In this document: positions 13,103-22,344 of the stretch, piece by piece
Numbering within the stretch: the first letter of the stretch is position 1
Layout of the letters: the number at the start of each line of letters is the position of its first letter
Assembly: GCA_003254905.1 (NCBI GenBank)
Contig: QANU01045287.1
Coordinates: forward strand, 205,091-269,090
Direction: 5' to 3'
Length of the DNA: 64,000 bases
Origin: Nissolia schottii
Taxonomy: Eukaryota > Streptophyta > Magnoliopsida > Fabales > Fabaceae
Made by a program: the position numbers and the translations under genes
The notes under the pieces: model-generated
Seen by the model: only the letters and a program-made list of their open reading frames with translations
Database searches by the model: none
What the model was told of the DNA's origin: nothing

Positions 13103-13562
13103 AACGTTTTCATGATTGTTATATATTATGTATTGCATCTGCATGACGTGGTTATGAATTGTCTCATGTGGCTGTGGGATTTGTCATTCACTGAGCGATG
13201 ACTCACTCCTCATCAACCCTTTTTAGATATCTTTGACAAAGACATACTGCTCATTTAGTATATCTTAGTAATTTGGACTCTTAGTAAGCTTCACGTTATA
13301 GTGAAGTATTCTTTAGTTATTTTAGTCTTTTGGATAGTTTATTTCATGTTAGTTTATATAGTACTCCAGTGGACAACAAGCAAAGTGTAGCTTGTTTTGG
13401 ATTATATATATTTTGTATCTTGTAAGGAATCTTATTTTATTTTTATGATGTTTAGTTTTATTTAAAATTATTTTCTCTTTATTTATAAAAGCAGTGCGCT
13501 TTTTATGATTAGCACATTAAGAAATTTTCATAAAAGAATTAGTCATTTCTGAGGTCGTTACA
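11816..13562 (+). mobile_element. Solo LTR, gypsy-like family A, copy 1 (1.75 kb)
   Basis: It starts TGTCGCGACCC and ends GGTCGTTACA, giving the TG...CA ends of an LTR with inverted TGTnnCGACC/GGTCGTTACA termini. Flanks are ACAAC and ACAAT, a 4-of-5 target duplication. A TATATAAAA box lies at 11925-11933 with a promoter-like context downstream. No internal retroviral genes are present, so it is a solo LTR left by LTR-LTR recombination. A second copy is at 17562-19466. An (ATT)n run sits at about 13062-13099. Confidence 0.85.
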
Positions 13563-13994
13563 ACAATGGCTGAGACTAGACGGCATGCGGTTGCCACTGA
13601 TTTTTGTTTTTCAGCAAAAAAAATTTCTCGTTTCCCCGTTTTGAATTTTTTCTCTCTATTTTTTTTTCTGCATTTTTTGTTCGGGGAATAGCTTGAGATG
13701 AGAGTGTGATTGTTGTGAGAGGATGCATTCTCCTCACTAACTATTTCAACAATTATGCAAATGAGAGAATTTATTTTATTATCAGCGTAAAAAATATTTT
13801 ATTAAACTCTACTATTTAACTATAAACTAGTGTTGGACCATCCCTGGTTAAACTTGGCCCATTTAGCTTTTGAAACCAAAGCCCAACTGAGGCCGAAATT
13901 TTGATTTAACAAAGGGGTCAAGGAGCTTGCAAAAAAACTGTGCTTGTTGCGTAACGCGTAAGAAGGAAAACATGGAAACTGAAAAAGAAAAGGT
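13563..13994. other. Spacer between solo LTR and tRNA gene
   Basis: Non-coding. The first part appears to continue the sequence left of the copia element (before 6433), as expected if copia and solo LTR are separate insertions in one target. Confidence 0.5.
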
Positions 13995-14065
13995 TGCACC
14001 AGCCGGGAATCGAACCCGGGTCTGTACCGTGGCAGGGTACTATTCTACCACTAGACCACTGGTGC
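13995..14065 (-). tRNA. tRNA-Gly (anticodon GCC)
   Basis: The minus strand reads GCACCAG at the 5' end and CTGGTGC then A at the 3' end, closing a perfect 7-bp acceptor stem. The A box TGGTCTAGTGG and B box GGTTCGATTCC are present. The anticodon loop CTGCCAC gives GCC, decoding GGC (and GGU). Length is 71 nt with no intron and no encoded CCA, normal for a plant nuclear tRNA-Gly. All four stems can be drawn, so it looks functional. It sits alone between transposable elements. Confidence 0.96.
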
Positions 14066-14590
14066 TGCTTGCTAGTTTGTCCACTATTTACTTAATTAAC
14101 TAATACCTTATCACAAAATGTGTATAATTTGATATAAATCTTTTATCATTTTGCTTATTAGTCATAAACCACTAAGAAAATTTCCAACTATTATTTTTCG
14201 TATATGAGGGTATAAAAACGTGCGCCAAACTTATGGGTCTATTTATGCTTAACCCTCCCTCTATGAAAGGTCATGGGATTTCATAATAGTTTTATATTTG
14301 AACTGAAAAGGAAATAATTTTATGAAACTAATGGGTCTATTTATGCTTAATCCCCTACTTAATGCGTCAGCAATTGCAAGAATCATAGTCCTTAGAATTA
14401 GTTTTACGTCATTTCTTACATTTCAAACACCTCATCACAATTAGGAAAAACTTGTAGCATTTAACAAATTACCATGTAAGAGAAAGTAGGGAACAAAGAG
14501 AAGGAAAAAAAAAAGAGTAAAAAAAAACTATTAAAAATGAGATGACTNAAAAAAAAAGAGTAAAAAAAACTATTAAAAATGAGATGACTT
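14066..14590. other. Spacer with a duplicated block around a single N
   Basis: No gene. Bases 14507-14547 and 14549-14589 are the same sequence apart from two homopolymer lengths, with one N between them (14548). See the finding on this join. Confidence 0.8.
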
Positions 14591-15007
14591 TGTTGGAAAT
14601 TTATATTTCTAATATTTGTGGGCTCATATTTGACAACAATTATATTAGTTATTTATCATAAATGACTTATTTTTTGGTGATCTAATTGTTTGGTTAAATG
14701 TGGGCTAATGGGTAGATGTAAATGTTGGCCCATCAGGAGATAATGGGAACCCTGATGAGCTTAAATACATCAGGTTATGGTCCCAACACACCAAATCAGC
14801 AAACATTTCACTTCTCCCCATCTGAAGAGAAACAGAAGGTCCCATTGAGAAACTAAGAAAGTTTGGTTGAGGAAGACCACGGAACCAACGCTCTCGTTCG
14901 TGATTAGTTGTATCAAGCGATTTCTATTGCTTAGCCATGGATACAAGTATTTATGAAATTCTATAATTCTTAGTAATATGACATGATGCAAATCGTTATT
15001 TCTAACA
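14591..15007. mobile_element. Solo LTR (417 bp) with GACTT target duplication
   Basis: The unit starts TGTTGGAAATTTATA and ends ATTTCTAACA, so the ends are TG...CA with inverted TGTTrGAAAT. GACTT occurs directly before (14586-14590) and directly after (15008-15012), an exact 5-bp target duplication. No internal genes. The family is not identified. Confidence 0.88.
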
Positions 15008-15781
15008 GACTTAAATAAAACCAGATGATGTATTTCCAGAGGCTTGACGGAATCTGAGAGAGTTACGCTTTTGCTTGGGTGGTGATAGAAAATGGAAGAA
15101 AAAAATTAAAGAAAAAGAAGAAGAAAAAGCAATTTCATTTTTTTTTTCTTTTGTAACAATGATAATAACACAAGTTTGATTTCTAATAAGTACACTTATT
15201 GAGAGGAAGAGTAACATTAACTGTTTCATTATTTAAAATTGATTAATAGCTTGTTTGGATTTTATGTAAGAAACTTAAGAATCAATTATATAGCTATAAA
15301 ATTGAAAATTTATCACTTTTGAATTGGTTGTAACTGATTCTAAATCAACCTTACCAATTTGTCAGCCATGCACTAAATTATAAATATATAAAATATAAAA
15401 TTATTAAAATTGTCTTATCTTATCATGTTAAACTTTTGGAAGAGATAGTTGTTGAGATGGTATTAGAACCATATAACCAAGAGTTCACAGATTCAATCCT
15501 TTACTACCACATTTCAAAAGAAAGATCATACTTAAGAATATTGAATAGATGAAGAGGGAGGTAGTGGGGTGATCAACGCTGCTGCGCTAGTTTATGAATG
15601 GGCTTTCCTTATAAAATCAAGGGCGCGTGAAAATGTAACGACCCCAAAAAGGAGGGCTTGCATCAAATCAATGACGTGAAAATGGTGATGGAGCCCACCA
15701 AAAGAAAAGTTGCACTTATATACATTTGGGCTGGAGCAAAAACGACGGGTTAGACTACGGAAAGAAAATAGGGTTATGAAC
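15008..15781. other. Spacer
   Basis: AT-rich, with no convincing coding exon. Short open frames on the minus strand (15011-15229) are low-complexity K/S-rich translations. Confidence 0.5.
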
Positions 15782-16803
15782 TAGGGGTGCACACGGGTCG
15801 GGTCGGGTAGGACCCGCCCGTGTTATAGAACCGACCCAACGTCTGGCGGGCGGGTCAGGGCGGATAAAAAATCACATATTTTATATGGGTACCCTCCAGA
15901 CCCGCAACCCGCCCGGGTCAGGTAGGTTTAGGCGGGTCGGCGGGTGACCCGCCTTCTTTTTTAAAAAAAAACTATTTTTTTACCCCAGCCTACAGCCCAC
16001 CCAACATCTTTTTTTTTTAAAAAAAAAAACTATTTTTTTTAACCCCANNNNNNNNNNNNNNNNNNNNNNNNNNNNNNNNNNNNNNNACACACACACACAG
16101 TAGCACACAGTAGCACACACACGCACACAGAGAGAGAGAGAGAGAGACAGAGAGAGAGACAGCAAACAGCAAAATTAGGGCTAGATTAGGGGTGGCTGCG
16201 GGGTGGGTCGGCGGTGGACGAGGGATGGCGAGGAGGCGGATCTGAGTAGAGGGCGAGACGAGCGGAGGCAGATCGGAGGCAGAAGAGGGAGATGAGATCT
16301 GGAGCGAGGGTGAAGCGAGCGGAGGTGAGGCGAGCGCGGGCGAGGCGAGCGGAGGGGGAGGCGAACGCGGGCGAGGCGAACGCAAGCGGAAGGGGAGGCG
16401 AATGCGGGCGAGGCAGGTGAGGCGAGCGGAGGGTGAGGCGAGGGTGAGGGAGTCGGTGCTCTGTGATGAGAAGAGGAAAGGATGTGTTGTGGGAGAAGAC
16501 GAGCGGACAGCGGAGGGTGAGGCCGTGAGGGAGTCTCTGATGAGGTTGAGAAGAGGAAAGGAAGAGGAAAGGATGTGGGAGAATGGGTATTGCGTAGTAT
16601 TATAATTATAATTATAATAAATATAATATATGATCGGGTCGCGGGTCAGGTCGAGTTGGGCAACAGCAACCCGAGACTCGACCCATTTAACTTAGCGGAT
16701 CGCGTGGGTCTGACCCGCCGACCCACCGTACCCGACCCGAACGGGTCAGATTGGGTCAGATTTGGCGGGTCGGCGGGTTGGGTACAACCCGTGTTCACCC
16801 CTA
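15782..16803. mobile_element. hAT-like non-autonomous element, GC-rich, with assembly gap
   Basis: The left end TAGGGGTGCACACGGGT and the inverted right end TAGGGGTGAACACGGGT form terminal inverted repeats of the TAGGGGTG type seen in plant hAT elements. The word TAGGGTTAT lies on both sides (15769-15777 and 16802-16810), a likely target duplication, although its boundary overlaps the terminal bases and is offset by four bases at the left. The interior is rich in CGGGT/ACCCG words, with AC and AG dinucleotide runs and a GAGGCGAGCG-type minisatellite (about 16210-16450). A run of N spans 16048-16086. No transposase. Confidence 0.75.
16210..16450. repeat. GAGGCGAGCG-type imperfect minisatellite
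   Basis: Short G-rich units of the form GAGGCGAGCG, GGGCGAGGCGA and GGAGGGGGAGGCGAA recur in tandem with variation. The Pro/Ser-rich and Arg/Glu-rich frames across it are translations of this repeat and are not considered genes. Confidence 0.8.
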
Positions 16804-16936
16804 GGGTTATCTCACAAACCAACCAAGGTGACCCCAAAATGCAACATAAAAATCACAATGCTCCGGTACTGCGTGCCAGACCAAAAATTGACCGACCAAA
16901 AACCTAATCTTGGCCAAAAGAAAAAATAAATTGCTA

Positions 16937-17138
16937 TGAAATAATAGAAAAAGTAATAGAAATAAAAGAAAGAAGGAAGAGAGAGAATACAATGAGCATC
17001 CAATATATATTTATATCCTAAGGGTGAGAATATATAAAATCATATCAAATCTCTATAATATCAACATATATCTATCTAACCGATACTAATTGAATTAAGA
17101 TATGGACATTCTCTTTGCGAAGGAAAAATAGTATAACA
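16937..17138 (-). repeat. 3' LTR of copia element 2 (about 202 bp)
   Basis: It shares GGAAGAGAGAGAAT, ATGAGCA, TTATAT, TCAAATCTCTATAATATcAACATATATCT-like blocks and a TATAACA end with 26980-27227. It is shorter than the partner through small deletions. Confidence 0.8.
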
Positions 17139-17439
17139 TCTTTATAATGCAAGTTGTCTCGTTAAAAATCTTATCTAAGAAAAACACTATCCTCATCTTA
17201 AGATAATTATGGTCATCCATCTAATAAGATAATGTAGAAACTATCATCATAATATATCCATACACGCAGTACTGCAGTTTCTATAACAATGGCCTCACAA
17301 CCTCTATCTCCTTCGCCTGTTGGCCAGCAAGGAAGGAGGAGTGAAATAACCCAATAGACATCTAAAACCTGCTGCCACAGTGGCACGAATAACAATTTAC
17401 TTCAACATTCTTCATGATATTTGAACATGTTGATCGATT

Positions 17440-17561
17440 GCTCTTGTCCAAAAACCTCATTTTATGTATTACAATAATTTGTGCATGATTTGAAGAGGTA
17501 GCAGCTAAAGTCCACTTTATTGATCTCTATGATAAAGTTGTGCTTGCACGTGCAAATAAAT
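17440..17561 (-). pseudogene. Copia element 2: RNase H remnant
   Basis: The minus strand encodes KWTLAATSSNHAQIIVIH, the T-SSNHAEIIALHEA motif of one copia lineage. The frame is cut at 17561 by the inserted solo LTR. The upstream part of RNase H (SQFIGYVGARFF, the usual LIGYADAGYL) lies on the far side of two insertions at about 20660-20720. Confidence 0.8.
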
Positions 17562-18948
17562 TGTCATGATCCAGAAAAAAAAGAGGCACGTCTCGTGCGA
17601 GATGGCTATGTGTCTTGCGTGAGACGATAGATAGGAAAGGCGTAGATAGTTTCTGAAGCTCATCTCGCGCGAGATGATGTTCATAGGAGCTCATCTCGCG
17701 CGAGACAAGTGCGATAATTAGTCCTACATCGATTAGCACGGTAGTAGGGGTCTCCTTTTCCCCTTATATATAGAGGTTTTTCGTGGGTGTTTAGACTTGC
17801 TAATTCACTCCAGAGTTTGAGAGGTCACACTTTTGTGAGACTTTTCGCTCCCAGTTATATTTTTTATTTCTTTTCTCCCTCTCTCGTCTTCCGTTCGTCG
17901 GAAAGCAGTACCTCCATGTAGGGTGTCATAATCTCCCAGCTTAGTGCTCCTTAGCGGTTACCCATTTTCAGGTGAGTGAGTTTCTTCACAGTCTATTTTA
18001 AACCATGTATTTATTTTTAAATTTATTTATTTATTTTAGCATTATTTTATTTATGCATATTTTATAAAATTCTAGGAGGTGAAATTTAAAATTTCATTTA
18101 TGTATTTACGAAGTTATTTTTTTATTTAATTAGATATTTTCTCATGATTATTTATTTAGAAAATCTTTATTTATGAAATAGATATTCATGAAGCTATTTT
18201 TAGAAAATCATGAGACTAATTTTTAGAACTACATGGGACCACATGTTTTACTGCATTAAATATATTCATGTTGTGTGTGTATGATTAGTATTAAGTGATA
18301 TAGATATCCATATTGTTTAGTTAAACACTTAATAAAAGATCATGATTAAGGAAAGATTCTGGTGGAAGAAGACTTATGTTAAGGAAAGGTTCTAACTAAG
18401 GACAAGACTTGGTACTTAAGATGTCCATTGTGATGCATCTCTCTTACTTGGGAACCTCTCTTACTTGAGATCTTAGCCTACCTTTATTTTTCCAAGATAA
18501 AACACTTAAAGATATTAAGTCATGTTATGCTATCAGCATTAGTTAAAGGATTAAGTTATCATGTTATGTATTTAAAACTGTTTTCATGGGAGGATATTTA
18601 GGATATAACTGTAAGTTAGAGACAACCTACGTTGCCCTAGTATACCTTGTACGATCGTAAAGTAGAATATGATTCATGTAGACTTAGGGCAAGACCATAA
18701 AGCCCAGACATGGCAGCCTGTGATTCCCGGTGTCACGTATCATGTAAATTAGGACTAACTATCAGGAATCTATGAATTCGGACAGTGTATCCCCAACTGT
18801 CGTGGCCTAGATACTTGGGTAGTGCGTCCAAGATAATGCATCATAAATCGAAACTGTAATGCTTGAAATGCTCCCCACTTGCTTATGTTCTTATATGTTT
18901 TTAAGATTATTATTATCAGTATTATTATATGAACATTTTCAAGACTGT

Positions 18949-18995
<47 letters not shown>

Positions 18996-19466
18996 ATGTA
19001 TATATGTATGTATTGCATTTGCATGTCATGGTTATGAACTGTCACATGTCACCGTGGGGTTTGTCATTCACTAAGCGATGACTCATCCCACATCAAACTT
19101 TTTCATATACCGTTGACGAAAACACGCCACTCGTTCAGTAGATCTCAGTAGTTTGGACTCTTGGTGAGCTTCATGTTGTCATGAAGTATTCTTCAGTTAT
19201 TTCAGTCTTTATAATAATTTACATTCATGTCAGTCTTTAGAGTGTTCTATTGGACTACAAGTAAATAGTAACGTATTTTGAATTATATATATTTTGTATC
19301 TTGTAAATGATCTTTTGATTATATTATATTTTGATGTTTAGACTTATTTAAAAGTATTTCCTTTTTATTTATAAAAGCTGTGTATTTTTCATGATTAGCA
19401 CGTTAGGAGGCTTTCGTAAAGGAACTAGTCCCTTGTGTGCCAGTAACGATTTATGGGGTCATTACA
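17562..19466 (+). mobile_element. Solo LTR, gypsy-like family A, copy 2 (1.9 kb)
   Basis: It starts TGTCATGATCC and ends GGTCATTACA. TAAAT occurs at 17557-17561 and 19467-19471, an exact target duplication. It is collinear with the solo LTR at 11816-13562 from the TAGTCC(C/T)ACAT block through the TATA box (about 17764) and the TTTTAAGATTATTATTAT tract to the end. The first 150 bp differ: this copy carries four CGCG-centred palindromes (about 17585-17706). A TG/TATG microsatellite lies at 18956-19012. It interrupts the RNase H of the host copia element. Confidence 0.92.
18956..19012. repeat. (TG)n-(TATG)n microsatellite
   Basis: A TATATATATG run passes into TG repeats and then TATG repeats inside the solo LTR. 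The equivalent place in the sister LTR (13120) has no such expansion. Confidence 0.9.
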
Positions 19467-19499
19467 TAAATAACTTATGAATTCTACCCAAATATAAAA

Positions 19500-20650
19500 C
19501 AGTGATGCTACATGTACACCCCAAAATGATACACCATACATACGCTCGTATTATAATACAGTGGGCCCCTCAAATAACTGCCCCGTCCACTTTCTCTCCC
19601 ACTCTCAGCCACACGCGTGTGAACTCACGCACATTAGAAAACCTTCCCGCTTTCACTTCTTTCTGTTTTCTCTTTTCTCTCTCGTCACGCTCATCTCTCA
19701 TCGCTATCATCCTTCGTTCTTTCTTCACTCTCGTCATTGCCATCTCTCATCCCGCTCTTCACTCTCCTACTCATATAAAAGTTTGTGCATTCAAATCACA
19801 TATATCAGATTCTGCACTAAAATCTGATATGTTTGAATAAAATAACAGTGCTGTGAACAAGTGCTTAATGTTTGTGCACGAGGGCATATAATGTTTGTGC
19901 ACATATTCATATAATGTTTGTACACTAAAAATCTGATATCATAATCTACAAAATACTTAACTATGCATTAAGTAATATGCATAGATGTAAAATTTATGCA
20001 TTAGAATGTATAAAAGTGAGTGTACACATGTCTGTGAACTAATTTTTATAAACTTTGTCCACTAAAAATGTATAAAGATTGTGAACTTATTTATGCTTGA
20101 ATAAAATCACAGTGCTGTGAACAAGTACTTAATGTTTGTGCACAATGTCATATAATGTTTGTGCACATATTCATAGAATGTTTGTGAACTAAAAATCTGA
20201 TATCATAATCTACAATATTACATTGTGCACTCTATTCAGATTTCATATTCTGCAACATGGACCCTTACCACCATTGTTAAAGATAGATTTCATCTATTTT
20301 AAAAAAGAAAACCAGCATTTTATCATTTTAATTCCATTTTAATCAAATTTGACATGATAAGAGGATGAAGATGAGGAGGATGAGAAGGATGATGATGATG
20401 AGAGGATGAGAGGATGAAAGAATGACGAGGATGACGGTGATGAACATAACAGAACAAGGGTTGAAGATGAGAGGATGAGAGGTTGAAGATGATAAGCAAA
20501 AATGATGACGAGAACGGGGTTCAGGGTTGGGCGCGTGTTGTGTATAATTATACGTTTTACGTATAATCATCATTAATTACGTATAAAACCGTATAAAAGA
20601 GGGGTGTATGTACGAGTGTATCATTTTGGGGTGTACATGGAACATTTTTG
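19500..20650. mobile_element. MULE-like non-autonomous transposon (1.15 kb)
   Basis: The left end (CATGTACACCCCAAAATG, about 19510) and the inverted right end share CATGTACACCCCAAAATGATACA, with weaker pairing outward to the tips. AATATAAAA occurs directly on both sides (19491-19499 and 20651-20659), a 9-bp duplication typical of Mutator-like elements. The interior holds a C/T-rich stretch with short open frames (19502-19840), two copies of a 120-bp block (19833-19955, 20096-20217) and a GATGA-rich stretch (20355-20510). No transposase frame is seen. Confidence 0.85.
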
Positions 20651-22043
20651 AATATAAAAGACAAAAGAATCTTGCACCCACATAGCCAATAAATTGTGAT
20701 TTTGATTCATATGAATAAAGTAAATCTACAAAGATATCACAATAACAATTGAACATCATTCTAGCATGGTCTTGTTAGACAATAACCAATTAAATCCCGT
20801 TAACATGTTAACAATGAAAGCTACATCTAATGATGTAGCTGGAAACACTATTGCTCCAATAACACTAAGATGGGGTACTTTAAAATCAAGAAATTTCTCA
20901 TTGTTTTTATAAGGTCTTAGTGGACCTTTATCTACTAATCTCACAGTTATTGGAGTGCTCAATGGATGTGCTCAATCTACATAAACTCATTTCAGAGTCT
21001 TCTGGATATAAATTGATTGGTAGATAAATGTGTTATTTGTTTAATGCTATTTATGTAAACAAGTATAACATTTTGTCTTATCTCTTTTGGAGATCCAATG
21101 ATGTTTAAATCATCAATTTATACTATGATTATAACAATTTAGAGCAAAACTCTTTTATGAAAATACATGGGTAAATGCGATATGTTTTATACCCATATTT
21201 TAATAAGTATTTGACTTAGGCGATTGTACCACACATGCCATGGTTATTTTAATCCATATAAAGATTGTTGAACAAATTTATGAACAAATTTACCCATAAT
21301 TTTTTTATATATGCTTCAACCATTTTAAATTCTTCAGAAATTTTTGTTGAATTTTGCTAGCTAGTGAGCCATATTAATAGGCTTATAGACCCATGTATAA
21401 TTACTTATTAACTGCCAAAATACAATTAAATCCATCACAGGAGAATATATCTTCGCATAGTCAATGTCAGGTTTTTAAAAAATTCTTCTGCTACAAGTTT
21501 TGCTTTATATCTTATATTTCCCAATTTTACTTTTGCACGAAAATTCCCTTATACCCAACTAGCTTTACACCTTCAAGTACTTGACTATAGATCCAAAAAC
21601 TTCATATTTTTCAAACGAAGTTGATTTTAACATAAATTGCGTATTTTCACATTGGTCAATCATTTCCCTGTCTACATTCATTGACATATTCTATTCAAGA
21701 TTATCATCTTAATTTATTATTTCAATATTAACATTATTTGCATACTTCGTTGTTGACAACAATATGATTACATTCGGTTCCATATTTTTTTATAAATACA
21801 TAAATCATCGAGACTGTTTTATTTTTTTTTGTCATTTTTCAGGTACCTGGACCACTTATGGGGTTCATCAGTAGTTATGTCTTAAGACTCTTTTCGATCA
21901 CTTGCCTCTATAAATTATGACCATCTTAATTAATTGTTCATTTCCATTTTAAAGATTTTTTCATATTTGGAACATAATGTGCTACCATGCTTCAAGCGCG
22001 ACTTACTTTGCACTAATATGCTATCCTTTTGAGACACCATTTT
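20651..22043 (-). pseudogene. Copia element 2: reverse transcriptase to RNase H start, decayed
   Basis: Read on the minus strand, motifs appear in copia order: IDYAKIYSPVMDLI (about 21450), QQSLYGLK (about 21270), VIIIV.IDDLNIIGSPKEI (about 21090-21140, the usual YVDDLNIIGT), STPITVRLVDKGPLRP (about 20950) and KVPHLSVIGAIVFPATS (about 20870). The ID-D box suggests mutation of the YVDD site. Stops and frameshifts are frequent. It is continuous with the RNase H piece left of the MULE. Confidence 0.85.
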
Positions 22044-22344
22044 TGTCGCGCCCCAACTTAGGACGTGACCGCATGTAGGGTTACTTCCCTATGGAAGCTT
22101 TGACGTGACATACTAATGTACATGCCATACTAAAAATGAATAAATTTACTTCATAATAAATAACTGTTTTCATAAAATAATTGGTTTCATTTAATAATAA
22201 CTGAGTTTAGATAACTTTTGAAATGTCCTAAAAACATAATTAAATACATGAATGCTAAAAATGGGAGATCCTGTCCTTGGTATCTGGAGCATAACTACTA
22301 ATGATCTAAATGCAATAATGATAATGTATTTCATTTAATTTTCA
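22044..22344. mobile_element. Probable short solo LTR inside copia pol
   Basis: A 301-bp block starting TGTCGCGCCCCAACTTAGG and ending in TTTTCA interrupts the copia linker between integrase and RT. Copia-like coding resumes on each side. The flanking bases are ATTTT and TTTTT, a near but low-complexity target match. The start resembles gypsy-like LTR starts elsewhere in this window, but the rest does not align with them. Confidence 0.45.

Noticed and set aside
16017-16385. 122-codon Pro/Ser-rich minus-strand frame running into the N gap
   Set aside because: It is a translation of a G-rich minisatellite and AG/AC microsatellite inside the hAT-like element, and includes undefined residues from the gap.
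19502-19840. 112-codon plus-strand frame (and an overlapping 88-codon one) in the MULE-like element
   Set aside because: Both are Ser/Leu/His-rich translations of a C/T-rich tract in two frames at once, with no motif. Capture of a host exon remains possible but unsupported.
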